The position numbers and the translations under genes were made by a program. This document shows, one piece after another, positions 48,160 to 59,269 of a stretch of 64,000 bases of DNA (position 1 is the stretch's first letter; each line of letters opens with the position of its first letter). The stretch covers positions 136,228-200,227 of the forward strand of contig CAJNOI010000041.1 in assembly GCA_905250115.1 (NCBI GenBank). Reading direction: 5' to 3'. Origin of the DNA: Adineta steineri. Taxonomy: Eukaryota; Rotifera; Eurotatoria; Adinetida; Adinetidae. Below the pieces are notes generated by a model that made no database searches, was not told where the DNA came from, and saw only the letters and a list, made by a program, of their open reading frames with translations.

Positions 48160-48290
48160 TCGTTTTTTGGTCAATAAAGACGGTGAAGCATATATGTTTT
48201 ATTGTGCTACAGAACAAGCTTGTGTTCGTATCCAATGAGTTGAATCAACAAATGGTGAAACAACATTAATGGATTGAAAACTTTGCATTT
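48160..48290 (+). pseudogene. Short decayed coding relic
   Basis: One frame reads VNKDGEAYMFYCATEQACVR then IQ, a TGA stop, VESTNGETTLMD and another TGA. The composition is protein-like with two Cys, but the upstream frame is broken too. Family unknown. Confidence 0.25.
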
Positions 48291-48780
48291 TTTTTTTTAT
48301 TTTTCAATTCGTTGTGCACGGCCTTCATAGTTATGCAGATAAACGAGCAAACAAACAAGCATACTGTAATGTAAGGCAGTATTGTGTGTACATAGCAGCA
48401 TTTGTTTTTTGTTAAAATACATGAAGGCAGAACAGAAAAAAAATCGATTTCACATCAACTATAGCACAGATTGAAAAAATCTTAATGCACAAAGGTAGTA
48501 ATAATAAACCATCAAGTTTTACCAACTTTAGAAATACTATAAAACGGAAGTATCTTAGTAGTGTATAATTGCATTGATATTAGTTTATTAAGATCTTGTC
48601 TCTTTCATAAAGGACACGTAGGAAATGTTATGTCTATTTCGTCTAGATCCATCACTGTAAAAAAAAAGATAGTACAATAATGAATCCCTATTTTCTTGTA
48701 TGCACATCCTCATAAACCCTTTCAAATACTGTTTTTCTACCAAAATTGCACAAAGACTATTCCATACGTTGCACCATATT

Positions 48781-48830
48781 GAGGGTGTGGAAGAAAGAAA
48801 ATAACCATCATCACACCCACACCCACCCTA
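48781..48830. repeat. Telomere-like hairpin
   Basis: GAGGGTGTGG on the left and TCACACCCACACCCACCCT on the right, with an A-rich loop of about 20 nt. The right arm contains two exact CCCACA (TGTGGG) units. Confidence 0.6.
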
Positions 48831-48979
48831 TTTATACGTACATAACAGCATAACAATCAATATAATTATAACTAGTCGTGATCGAATATCATCTTGTATA
48901 TAATTATATATAATTTTTTGAAATTGCGCACTTTGCATCGTCGTCAAATGCTGCATTCTATTACAGTAGTTAAGAATAC

Positions 48980-49329
48980 ATTATTTACTTTATTGACTCT
49001 GTATTACTGATTAGCTTCCAAACTATGATTTGTTTCTTCTAATACTACGCACTATCGTTTGCGAAATTATAAAAAATCTTGAATAGTATCCTCCTGTATC
49101 AAGTGGTTCTTTCGCTACTGCGTAGTTAAATATTAATTTGCATAGATTTGCTTGAAAAATTTCAAAAGTATATAATTACCATACGTTTCATTCTAATATA
49201 TTTGATGAGGATAAATTATTTAATCCATTGATTTTGTATCGATGATTAGCTTCCGAATGATGATTTTTTTTCTTCTACTACTACGCACAATCGTTTGCGA
49301 ACTTATAAATAATCATCAATTGTATCCTG
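48980..49329. repeat. Direct repeat pair, offset about 235 bp, upstream of the phospholipase gene
   Basis: Copy 1 (about 48980-49094) and copy 2 (about 49214-49329) share GATTAGCTTCC, TTCTTCTA, TACTACGCAC and ATCGTTTGCGAA in the same order and spacing. Copy 2 includes a TATAAAT box at 49303-49309; copy 1 has ATTATAAAAA at the equivalent place. Confidence 0.75.
49303..49309 (+). promoter_or_regulatory. Candidate TATA box of the phospholipase A2 gene
   Basis: TATAAAT, 74 bp upstream of the ATG at 49383, inside the second copy of the duplicated promoter-like segment. Confidence 0.45.
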
Positions 49330-49382
49330 CTCTCTGTATATAACTGCTTAGCTTGATCAATATTTGTCTACGATTTGCTGAG

Positions 49383-50100
49383 ATGTCAAACAAAAGCTTT
49401 GTACACGTTCTCATACTCACTGTCTGTTTCACGACTTTCATTGTTGGTTGGGGTCGACCTTCAACAGAAGTCTCAACGTCCGTTAATAAACTACAAGATC
49501 GCAATCTTGTAATGTTTGGTTTGATGGTATCCATCACTAGCGAGCGTAATCCATTGTCATACAACAATTATGGCTGCCAGTGAGTATTGATATATACAAA
49601 CGATATTTTTCCTAGTTTCCTCGTTAGAAGTCTAAATGTAGTCTATGTATAAAAGTTGTATAGACATTTAGTATATCTTCTATTTAAAACTTGAGGGTGG
49701 GTGTGGGTGTTCTCTTTACCTAAACCCTTACCCACATGCATCCTCACTTTTAACTCTGTTATGTTTTGTATTTTGCCTGCCATGTGTTTGATTTCATAAA
49801 TTTCATATGTAGTGTCAGCAAATACAATTATGTTTTCTCATTGATCTTTTTAGCTGTGGTATAGGAAGCAAGGGGCCAAAGGTTGTTGACGAGCTTGATC
49901 GTTGTTGCGTGAATCATGACCTTTGTTATAATCCAGTTTGGTATTTGTTCTCTTCGAACGATGGTCAAATCGTCTGTTTAGGTGATGAAAAATCTACTGC
50001 TTATGAAGCTTGTACATGCGATCTAACAGCAGTCAACTGTTTTCGTAATAATACCTTCCATGACGAATATGCTAACTACGATATGAAATTATGTCAATAA
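49383..50100 (+). CDS. Secreted phospholipase A2-like protein
   Basis: Two exons, 49383-49579 and 49854-50100, 444 nt, 147 codons; the CA/C split codon gives His. Residues 1-22 are a clear signal peptide. The calcium loop YGCHCGIGSKG is at about 64-73, and the active-site helix DELDRCCVNHDLCY has the catalytic His87-Asp88 pair. Cys residues further on (CTCDLTAVNCFRN) match the PA2 fold. The enzyme would hydrolyse the sn-2 ester of phospholipids outside the cell. The family includes digestive, host-defence and venom members; nothing here indicates a toxin. The 274-nt intron contains a telomere-like hairpin, and the upstream promoter segment is duplicated. Confidence 0.9.
49692..49745. repeat. 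Telomere-like hairpin in the phospholipase intron
   Basis: TGAGGGTGGGTGTGGGTGTT, a short loop, then ACCCTTACCCACATGCATCC. The G-rich arm contains TGTGGG. Confidence 0.6.
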
Positions 50101-50728
50101 GTATTTATTAAATTTAAATACAAGTAACTCTCGACTGATTTTTGTCCAGTAGTCTTCTATAAGCTATTACTGAATTCTAATTTCAAATCTATCATTAAAC
50201 AATTGTATGCATGCAATGAAAAAATATATTTTATAATCATGTTCGACGATCTCACTGAAGAACCTAATTTTATAGATCCCAGGATGTGCGTATGAGTGAG
50301 GGATGTGTAACAGTTACTACATTCGAGGAGTTTATATTCACTTTGGTTAATGTAACTATAACCACATTTTGTTCATCATGCAAAGCCTTATATATGAAGC
50401 GAGAGAAAGAGAGACGAACAATAAAGAAATGACAAACGAAGGTGACGATGTAGGTGTGGGTGTAGGTGCATACTAGATGAATTCATTCAAATATTATTTA
50501 TGAAAAAGATAGTTGTTTATTTCAATTATCTCTATAAAAAAAACTTCAGCGTATGGGTGAGGGTGTGATAACTGAAAAAGATAATACCCACACCCACACC
50601 CACACCCTCAGGATTTATACCTAATACAATGTCATTACAACGTTAAAATATATTTACATCAAAAGAAAAAAAATTATTTACAAGTATTAGTCATAAAATT
50701 TCTTGTGATGATTTATTTTTAATTAATA
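50101..50728. other. Intergenic region rich in telomere-like tracts
   Basis: 628 bp between the convergent phospholipase and GPCR genes; holds G-rich tracts at 50451-50470 and a full hairpin at 50551-50610. No gene seen. Confidence 0.5.
50551..50610. repeat. Telomere-like hairpin with three exact hexamers
   Basis: Left arm GTATGGGTGAGGGTGTG, AT-rich loop, right arm ACCCACACCCACACCCACAC then CCTCA. On the other strand this arm reads as three TGTGGG units. Confidence 0.7.
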
Positions 50729-51753
50729 CTAATAAAGCCGTTGTCGAGAAAATATTTTCTTCAAACCTTTTACAAATGTTTGTCGATATGATTTTGATGT
50801 TAATATTGAAAAATAGAATGATTTTACATTATTAAATGGATAAATTTTATTACTTAAAGCAAATAAGAAAGCCAACAAAAGTAGATTATCATTACTTTTT
50901 CCTAAACCGATATTGAATAAAACATATGTTTGTATAATCATCCATTGTAATGAAAATATTGCTGTGATTAAAACTTGAGTTATTATCATAACAATAAATT
51001 GATTTCGAAAACGATTTACACCTTGTTTTACCATTCCACCCTATAAACAGAATTATATATCTTATACAATTTGAAAAGATTTGATTGACTTACTACTCGT
51101 TGACGACTTTGACGAATATTTCGATATGTAAGTAAAACAAAGATTAATATGACTATGGGTTGTAATATACCATTAAAGAATACATTTAATATACCGTAAA
51201 TATTTTGTTCATGATATCCACATAAAGAAGGTTCGTTATTACCCAATATAGGTGAATAAATTGAAAAAATACCACTAATACAAATCATGATAAGAATCAG
51301 TCGTGGAACCATTTTTAATTGATTAAGTCGATGAGCCCATGATGTAAGAGCACATGTACAAGCATATCGATCAATAATACTTAAAAGTAAAAGATTAATA
51401 GATAATTGTGGTAAAAAGCTGTAAAGAAAATAATTCATTTTGCATAAACTAAACGACATATTCCATGGTAGTCCAAGTGCACCATTTTTTTTAACATAAA
51501 TCGGAAAAATATTAATTGTTAGATGAATAATATCAACAATAGAACTACATAGCATATAAATACAACAATTATTCCAACGCAGATTAGGTTGAAGAAATGT
51601 AAAAATATTACCAATGAAACCAATGAAACCAAGTATAAAGCAGATAAGCGTTATGTTCGGAAGAATTTCAGCGTATAGAAAATCGAAAGTATCTAATGAA
51701 ATTGATTTTTGCATGAGAAAAGTAATGTTAGTAATAGGAATATTGAAATTCAT
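50729..51753 (-). CDS. Orphan class A (rhodopsin-like) GPCR
   Basis: Two exons, 51753-51094 and 51040-50729, 972 nt, 323 codons. Seven hydrophobic helices are visible. TM1 contains LGFIGFIGNIFTF (GN motif), TM2 follows with CIYMLCSSIVDIIHL, TM3 ends in IIDRYACT (DRY), and TM6-TM7 lie in the second exon. The N-terminus has Asn-X-Thr sites. The CWxP motif of TM6 is absent and NPxxY is replaced, since TM7 reads LFALSNKIYPF. This divergent four-exon-or-fewer receptor type is expanded in rotifers and resembles peptide receptors loosely. Ligand unknown. Its 3' end converges on the phospholipase gene. Confidence 0.8.
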
Positions 51754-53236
51754 TTTGAAAAATTACTTAGTAATGATGTTCCTACAGAAAGTTCAGTATT
51801 AAATAACTTTTTATATTAAATGTAGAATAGGAAATATATTTGAATGACAATAATCAAGACAAGTAGCATTTATGATGACAGAAAAAAGATTACCTGTCAT
51901 TATGAGAAGAGTCTCTTACTATAGAAGAAAAATAAGTTGGCGATAGGTTAAATATTATAGAAACTCACTGGTGTGTATGATTTTTTTGCTTATTAATCAA
52001 AGTCTATAATTATCTCGGTCAGTAATAATTAAAGACTCATCAGAAAAAACGAAAAACTTTCAACAGAGTAAACCTAGTTTATCAATAAATCTTATTAAAA
52101 TGGACGCTTCTTAATTTCTGTTTATTACTTAATAAATACCTTTGACGTGTCAATTTCTCAATCAAAGGTGTATATCAATTTGAAGATAAATCAGTAATAC
52201 AAAGTTCTCTACTGATTATAATCAAATAATTAGATATAAGCAAACAAGTAGAGATTTGTATAGATTTCGACTTAGAACTTATCGTGTTCCTGTCATAAGG
52301 TTATCTGAGTATGAATACTATAATTTAAAAAAGACTATGTAATTATTAATTAAGCAGGAAACAAACTGTTGAAAAGTGAGTTAATTAAAACATCAAAAAG
52401 CAGAAAAAAAGAGTAGATGCTGTTTTTAAAATATCGAAATTATTTCTTTTATAATATTGAACCATTATTTAATATGTTTCTTCCAATTAAAACTTTCACA
52501 AAAAGTGTGAGTATTAATGAATACATATATGACGGAGAAAAATAACATGAAAACTATATATGAATAAATCCTAATCCGACTTTCGATAGATTTGAGAAAA
52601 GATGAAAAAAGTAGTGAGTTGCATTTTTGCATCTCGTTTTTTCATCACTTGTTTCGTACGTTCAAAATTTGATCACTCGAAGTTTTGTCCACGCGGACAA
52701 CAAAAGGTTTGAGTTTTCTGACAAACCTGTCTTTTAAAAACTGGATCAGAAAAAAATAGTGAGATAATAGAAAGTTTGATATAGTTACCAAGTTATATTT
52801 TTTTGTAATAAGACACAGGTGTTAATATTTATAAGATTTCTGTGGTATGGAATGTAGAAAAAGAAACGAATTTTAGTCTTTGTTTATTAAATACGTGCAA
52901 AAGAAGGCAAACAATAAGATCGATCGAAATTAAATAAGAGAAAGTCTTACTAACGAATGGAGATCCTGCAGTGGGTATTATACATGTGCTGAAATTGTTT
53001 TCTGTTTATCACACGACTTGTCGGCTTACAAAAGCTGTGGCTTTCTATCGTTCGACTTTGAATACTCTCCATTGATAGGGTAGGAATAATGATGAAGGCT
53101 TCTGTTTAATATTAAAAGATTTTCGAGTAAAAACAAATTTATTATATTCACACACTCAGAAAAAACACTTTTCGAAGTTAAAATAATGTCTTTATAAATT
53201 CATTTTTGAAAAATGTAGAATGAAAGTTCTTTTAGT
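51754..53236. other. Intergenic region
   Basis: About 1.5 kb of AT-rich DNA. A short imperfect hairpin occurs at about 52600-52650 (GATGAAAAAAG ... CGTTTTTTCATC). No gene seen. Confidence 0.45.
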
Positions 53237-54552
53237 TCAAAACGACCAAATGCTGAAGATAATGATAATAAGCGCTGCAGTTGAGAAAGATTGGTTGTAT
53301 TTGATACCTGAAATCAGGAGAGAGAGAAAACGTAAACTAATGTGAAAACGTTTAGGAAAAAAAAGAATTTCTCACCTAAAGATCGGTATGCTACGGTATT
53401 AGATGATGTATTACTGGTTCCGACGCCAGTACTAGAAAGTACAGTTGAAGTGGTTATTGGTGTTCGTGTCGATGATAGTAAACTAGTAATGATAGAACTC
53501 GAAGAACTACTTGTCGATCCTATTCGTGTTGTAGACGCTCTTGTTGAACTAGATGACACGGTATTACTACTTGAACTGGTTCCTGTAGATACCGATAACA
53601 TTGGTGACGTTGATTCATTATAAGTCAATAGATAAGAAGGTATGTTCATACCTTGTGTACATGTAGCAAAATCAGGATTACAGTTGTTCGTTGTACACAA
53701 ACAAAATCCCCCATAATATTATTCGGAGCTAACATACCAGAATGTCGCAATACTTGTGGAAGTTTGATATAGATAAACATCAGAGCTACTGTTATCACTT
53801 AATGCTGCATTTTCAATCATCGCCTCCATCAGAAATTCATATGCACCTTCAATCATGCCCATTTGTTGAAAACTGCCCTGTATTGGATCGTACCAAACAC
53901 CACATATGAGAGTATAATTAGGGCTACAGGAGGAACATTTATAAAAATCTGCATCACCAAAATTCATGAACCAGTTACAGCCCATATACATTGGAGGGAT
54001 GATATTCAGCGCAGCCGACAAATTGACATACGCATCTTGACAGGTTATTATATTAGATAATGTTGGTTGAAGAACAGGCATTGATGGTGGAGGCGAAGAA
54101 CGTGCTTGATTGACCGATGCTTGACAACTTGAATACGTATCACTACAAAAATCTGTGGAACACATGCACAATTGTATCGATGTTGCATTCTGATAGCAAT
54201 ATGGAGTGCAGTTGCCATAGCCAATATCCATCGTTGTTGAAAAGCCACAATGATTGATAGCAAAATTACGATACTGATTCCAATAAATTATATTAGATCG
54301 GCTCGTGACCGTTTGAGTTAAATTATGCTGAAGTGAAGTGGTAACTATAATAAGACAATAATAGGCCTGTGTTGAATTTCCAGGATTTTGATAAGTTATT
54401 GTACCATTATTATACAATGTATCTGTTTGCAGCGAGCAGGTTAAGTTTGATGAAACATAATTGAAAATTGTGGACGCTGACCCAGTTAAGAATGGCGAAG
54501 TATACGGAAGAAAAACTACGCCGCTGAAAACTATCAATAGCAGAATATGCAT
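53237..54552 (-). pseudogene. Cys-rich, Ser/Thr-rich, probably GPI-anchored surface protein with an in-frame stop
   Basis: Exon 1 is 54552-53376 and exon 2 53307-53237. Residues 1-20 are a signal peptide. The ectodomain has many Asn-X-Ser/Thr sites and Cys clusters such as QLCMCSTDFCSDTYSSC and FCLCTTNNCNPDFATC, which recall Ly6/uPAR-type CxC...CN patterns but are not assignable. A mucin-like Ser/Thr stretch of about 80 residues follows, and exon 2 adds a hydrophobic tail (FSTAALIIIIFSIWSF) typical of a GPI signal. A TAA at 53721-53719 interrupts the frame, yet the same frame continues immediately with the second Cys block, the mucin stretch and correct splicing to exon 2. This is either a recent nonsense allele, readthrough, or a sequencing error. 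Truncation would remove the anchor and could release a soluble form. Confidence 0.65.
53719..53721 (-). other. In-frame TAA in the Cys-rich surface protein
   Basis: TAA between WYVSSE and YYGGFCLC. Flanking coding sequence is continuous in the same frame. Confidence 0.85.
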
Positions 54553-55164
54553 TACTTCGAAGCTTTCAATAGGATTGAAAATATTTTTTTACATCTCTAT
54601 CTTATATATGTGACTTCAAATCATTGCAATGATTCGTCGAATCAGTAAGTTGGAAAAAACTTGTATTATTTTTTTAATGCGTCCTTCAATGCTTCTCTGA
54701 ATCGACGAAACTCGTCGCTGAGTTACTTACGTTTTCATAGAACAAAATGATGTAAGTGGATGAAAGCGTGACACATCACTTCTTTCGCCGATTCCACAAA
54801 ATGGTTATTTTAATTCACTGTGTTTTAAACAGTGGAACAATTCAGAATCAATTAGTCATACCTCACGTCTTGTCGTTTTCTTTTGCTTTCTGTGATGAAG
54901 CACGACTACTTGAAAAATGTTGACGAAACAAACAGTAATTCATAACAGTAGACTGAGAGTGTGAATGTGAATATGAGTGCCGACGTAGATCATATTACAT
55001 GTGAATCACGTAGGGGCACTTGCATCACCCACACCTTCTTTTTGATGAAAATCTTTTTAAAAATGATGAATATCGTTCAGAAATATATATTAATCTTTTG
55101 TATTTTATGTTGCAATTATTATTATTTAAAATTTATGACTCCTAAATGTCTCTACAAGAGATTT
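54553..55164. other. Intergenic region
   Basis: About 610 bp. Contains an imperfect inverted repeat (TTCGTCGAATCAG near 54633 with CTGAATCGACGAA near 54696) and weak G-rich/C-rich telomere-like tracts at about 54957-55035. No gene seen. Confidence 0.45.
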
Positions 55165-58100
55165 TTATTGAATAGATGTAATGATACTAATAATAAATAG
55201 CAAAATAAAAAGGAATAGTACAATTGCTTTTTTCCAGAGTAATTTAAATAACATTTTATCTTGATCATTTTCGGCAGTTGTTGTTAAATTTTGTTTTGTT
55301 TGATGTTCTAATGGTAATAATTGATCTGTGGAAACAGTATTAAATGTCGAATAATTTTCAGAAGATATAATTATTGTATCCAAAGAAATATGATCAAGTG
55401 CAGTTTTTGAAAGGGCATCAAAATCAAACCACCATGTAAATATATATAACGTTACACAAATAATTGTTTGCGTAATAATCATTGCTAACCAGAAACCATA
55501 GATATCCATATGGATAACAAACATGAATATGAAAACCAATGGTAAACCCAATATGTAAAAACAAATGAATAAAAAAATTGTTACTTTCTTTAGCATTCCA
55601 CTAGAATACATTCATAAAATAAATATATATATAAAAGTAATTGCTCAACGAAATAGTCAGTATATAGATCTTTTTTCATTGATGATACGCCTATTCACAT
55701 AAACATACATCTTATGCTATAGCAAAATTTTATTGCGAAAAGTCAAACTTTAGTATTCCTTAGGGCTATTCAACTATGAAAGTATTTCGAGGAAGATGCA
55801 TGCTGATTTTCGGACAATAATTACATCAAAACTAAGAAATACCATGGGTGTTTATTAATCGAAACTAGAAATTAAGCTCGATCAAATTTTTCCATAATCA
55901 ATAAACAAGAACAAAATCACATTAATATTTACCATGCTTTTATTATTGCAAGATGTACATTATTCAATCCATCCATCAAGTTATAAAGACTAGCCCATAA
56001 GAGAATACTTCTGGCGAGAGAAATCGTGTCTGCACTTGCTTCGAAGATATATGGTAACCACCAATAGATAATGGCAAGTAAAATCATGTTTATCCCTGAT
56101 AAAATTATGGCTAATGTATAGGTAACATTCTTAGCATTGATTGCTTCTTTTGGTTTGTTGGCACCAAGATTTTGTCCAATAAAAATAGTTCCTGACTCAC
56201 CGACTGCCATCATAGTTAGAGATAAAAAAGATATGACTTGCACAACGATTGCTTGTGCCGAAAGTGAACGAGGAGTAAGAGAAGCCGCAAAAATATTGCC
56301 GAGTTGAAATGACCAGGTTGTAATTCTACAAAGACAAGAATCTATCAGATGTTTCTTATTAATCACAGAAATGATCGTTGTCTAAGATGTCAAGATCTTA
56401 TTACAAATTAGACTTTACATTTGAAAAAATTACTTCTCGTCGAGCACGCTTTATCGATAGCGTGTTATTGTTATGATTGATGATTCTATGACAAAAATAT
56501 AATGTTCATAATGTTCTTGTTGTTAATCCGAATCAGTTTAAACAAACATTATTGATGAAAAGTACTTTTTATACTATCACTAGTTCTCAAATCGTATGGT
56601 GATCATTTTGGATATTATTCAAATTTTTCTAATCCTTTACTGCAAATTAAATTCAATATTCAATCACTGTTACTCCAACCAATATATATATGTGATCGTC
56701 TATTAACTCTAACGATATTTATTAATATCTATGACATTACTTCATAGTATAAGTAATGACCTCTTTGCCTAATCTTTGAAATGAACTGATTACTTGATTG
56801 TATCTAGAAACTACTTGCATAAATTTTGAGTTGCTACACTGCTTTGAAAAACATTAGTGCCTTCATGGTGAGACTCGAGGGTTTAATTTCATTCACCCTA
56901 ATCTTCTAACAGTATTCAACAGCTAAAATGCTTGTAAGATACCGAAACAAAAAAATCGATGTTTAATGCAGTTGATTCCTTGCAAAAATAAGATTATTTT
57001 TAACTAAAACTATTACTGAATATTCTCAAATCTATCTAATCTATGTGAAAATCGAATTTTGTTTTAAAATTCACTCATACTACTTTATAAGAACCGATGT
57101 TCAAAGATCACAGAGACTGTCAAACGATTGCATTGTATTTCAGATGATATGTCTAACAGTACGTTAAAGAATAAACTATTTTTCTCATTCTTGTAGTATA
57201 AAAGAGATCAGAAAACTTACATAGTTGATAGTACACCTGGAAGAGCCAACTTCAAATAAATATTCCATTCCTGAAGACAAGCATGAGTAATTGGATGCCA
57301 TGTTTCCTCATAGAAAAATGACATGCGAATATAGATAATAACACCGATCACAATAGTTAAGTATGATAAAATAATTGATAATGGTGATGTATAAATATTG
57401 ATGTTAGTATGGTAAAGACAAATATAATGTGAAATGATATTGACAACATTCCCGATAAGATAAATAACTACCGTTGGGAAAATCCTTCCACTGCTTGTTA
57501 TGTATGATCGTAGTAAAAGTGCAACAGCATCTAACGGTACGAGAAGTAAATAACAACGAAGAATATTATCAATTAATGTAACAGTATCCTGATTCTTTAC
57601 AAACAAACTGAGAATATATTTCTAAAAAAAAAGCATATGAATTATATTCTAAAAACAAATGATTTTGTCATAATTTATACTTAACAAAATAACTAATCAG
57701 TACTTTTCGAATAAAAAATTCTAATATAGTTGTATACAGCTTCGCTTTTCACTATTTTATATGTTAATAGTTTTTTATATTGATATATATATATATTATT
57801 AATAATAAATTATATATTACATATTAATATATCACTATTTTTCTCTCTTCTATAGTTTACCATAAAAATATGTTCACCTAATTTTTACCTCTCTAGTATA
57901 CAAGAACTGAAATTTACTACTTTTTATGAGATACGACTTGACAGGAGCTTTGAAATGTTTAAAAGGTAAAAATTTGCACTTAACCAGTTTCCACCGCACA
58001 CATATGATAGGCATAGTATGAAAGCTATTATCGATGGTATTGCGACTAATTAACCAAAAAAAAATAAAATGGTTAGTTAACGAGAACAGCAAATTGTAGT

Positions 58101-58836
58101 ACAGTAATAAGATAGATTTTTTGTGAATGAGACAGACTATCAACTATATGTAATATTAGATGATATTCTTAGCTACTTCTTTATTGTCAGGAGCACCAGC
58201 AGTAGTGATGTCGTGTTTGACATTTTAAACACGCAAGGAATTGTGCTAACAGCGTTTTAGTTTAATATACAATATCATACTATTCTTGTCTTCTTGATAT
58301 TTTCAAGAGTTCTTAACGTGTTTCATGCAAGTAAAGATTATAATAAAACTTCAAAGTTATATTGTAAACGAACGCAATACTGATTCGAAGATGAAGATGT
58401 TTATTATGATTTCTAAAGTAAATTAACGATGATAATCAATAACACTTACCATGTTTAATAGAATTGCCCAAATAATAAAACAAACATAACCAGCAATTAT
58501 TATGCTACGCTGCACTATAATGCCCATTTTACGTTTATTTCCACCATAACATTGTGGCAAAAGAGTCTCACTACCATAATTGATACCACTCATCACTGTA
58601 TTGCTTACTAGAGTATAAATTGTAAGTGCCAGTGCACTAGCATTGAACTCTGCTTCACCTAAACGACTCATAAAAATCAATGACACAGTCGATAATGACC
58701 ATATGGATAACATATAGGCAAATATCAGCATTGCAGTCATTTTGCTTAGTTCTTGCGCATCATGTCGAAAACCCAACGGATAGAATTTTCGAAGATGAGT
58801 AGGCCGTTCTTTCGTTGAAGTACTATCGTCGTCCAT
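55165..58836 (-). CDS. MATE-family multidrug/toxin extrusion transporter
   Basis: Four exons: 58836-58450, 57621-57221, 56325-55933, 55600-55165; 1617 nt, 538 codons. The ATG at 58836 (MDDDSTSTKE) is chosen over upstream frames because it gives a short cytosolic N-terminus before the first helix. Two MatE repeats are visible, each with six helices. The first contains SLIFMSRLGEAEFNASALA and NYGSETLLPQCYGG, the second QAIVVQVISFLSLTMMAVGE and IFIGQNLGANKPKEA, which are family signatures. A thirteenth hydrophobic segment ends the protein. MATE proteins export organic cations or drugs in exchange for protons or sodium at the plasma membrane. Introns 1 and 2 are over 800 nt, far longer than in the core genes. 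Confidence 0.92.
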
Positions 58837-59269
58837 TATGAAAAGAGCCGTAAAATACGAAAAGAATGACGATAGTGATGCAATTAAGTACAATAATTGT
58901 TTGACTGCAAAAATCGAAGTATGATTGCGCTGTTGAAAGAAAAAATCTAAAATAATAAATATGAGATAATGGGTGGGTGTGAAGTTCAGGACGAGGAAAG
59001 ACACAAGGCTCATATCCAACTTCTGCTAATCGTGTTTTCGCGCTATTGCACATGATTATTTTTACTGAAATAGACAAATGGCGAATGACAAGAAAGATAG
59101 AATAACAACAATTATGTCGGATAGAAATGATACATCTCAAATAGATTCAATACCAAAATTTGTGTTGAATTCACATTTCAATAAAATATTCTTCTCAGGT
59201 ATTATTGAGCGAGAATTTCTTTGGCTACTAATAATTTGTTCATCCATCAATTCGGTAAATTGAGTTGCG
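58837..59269. other. Intergenic region between MATE and KamA-like genes
   Basis: 433 bp; contains a single G-rich telomere-like tract (GGGTGGGTGTG, 58971-58981). Overlapping short ORFs on both strands are shadows. Confidence 0.45.

Larger units (their letters stand above)
47142..49382. other. Gene-poor region with telomere-like hairpins and a direct repeat
   Basis: Contains hairpins at 47982-48028 and 48781-48830, a coding-like relic near 48160-48290, and a 115-bp direct repeat ending in the phospholipase promoter. No intact gene was found. Confidence 0.5.

Noticed and set aside
52600..52650. Imperfect hairpin with GATGAAAAAA arms
   Set aside because: Short and A/T-driven; not distinguishable from chance in this composition.
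53342..53623. Val/Leu/Asp-rich plus-strand frame
   Set aside because: Antisense of the Ser/Thr-rich mucin stretch.
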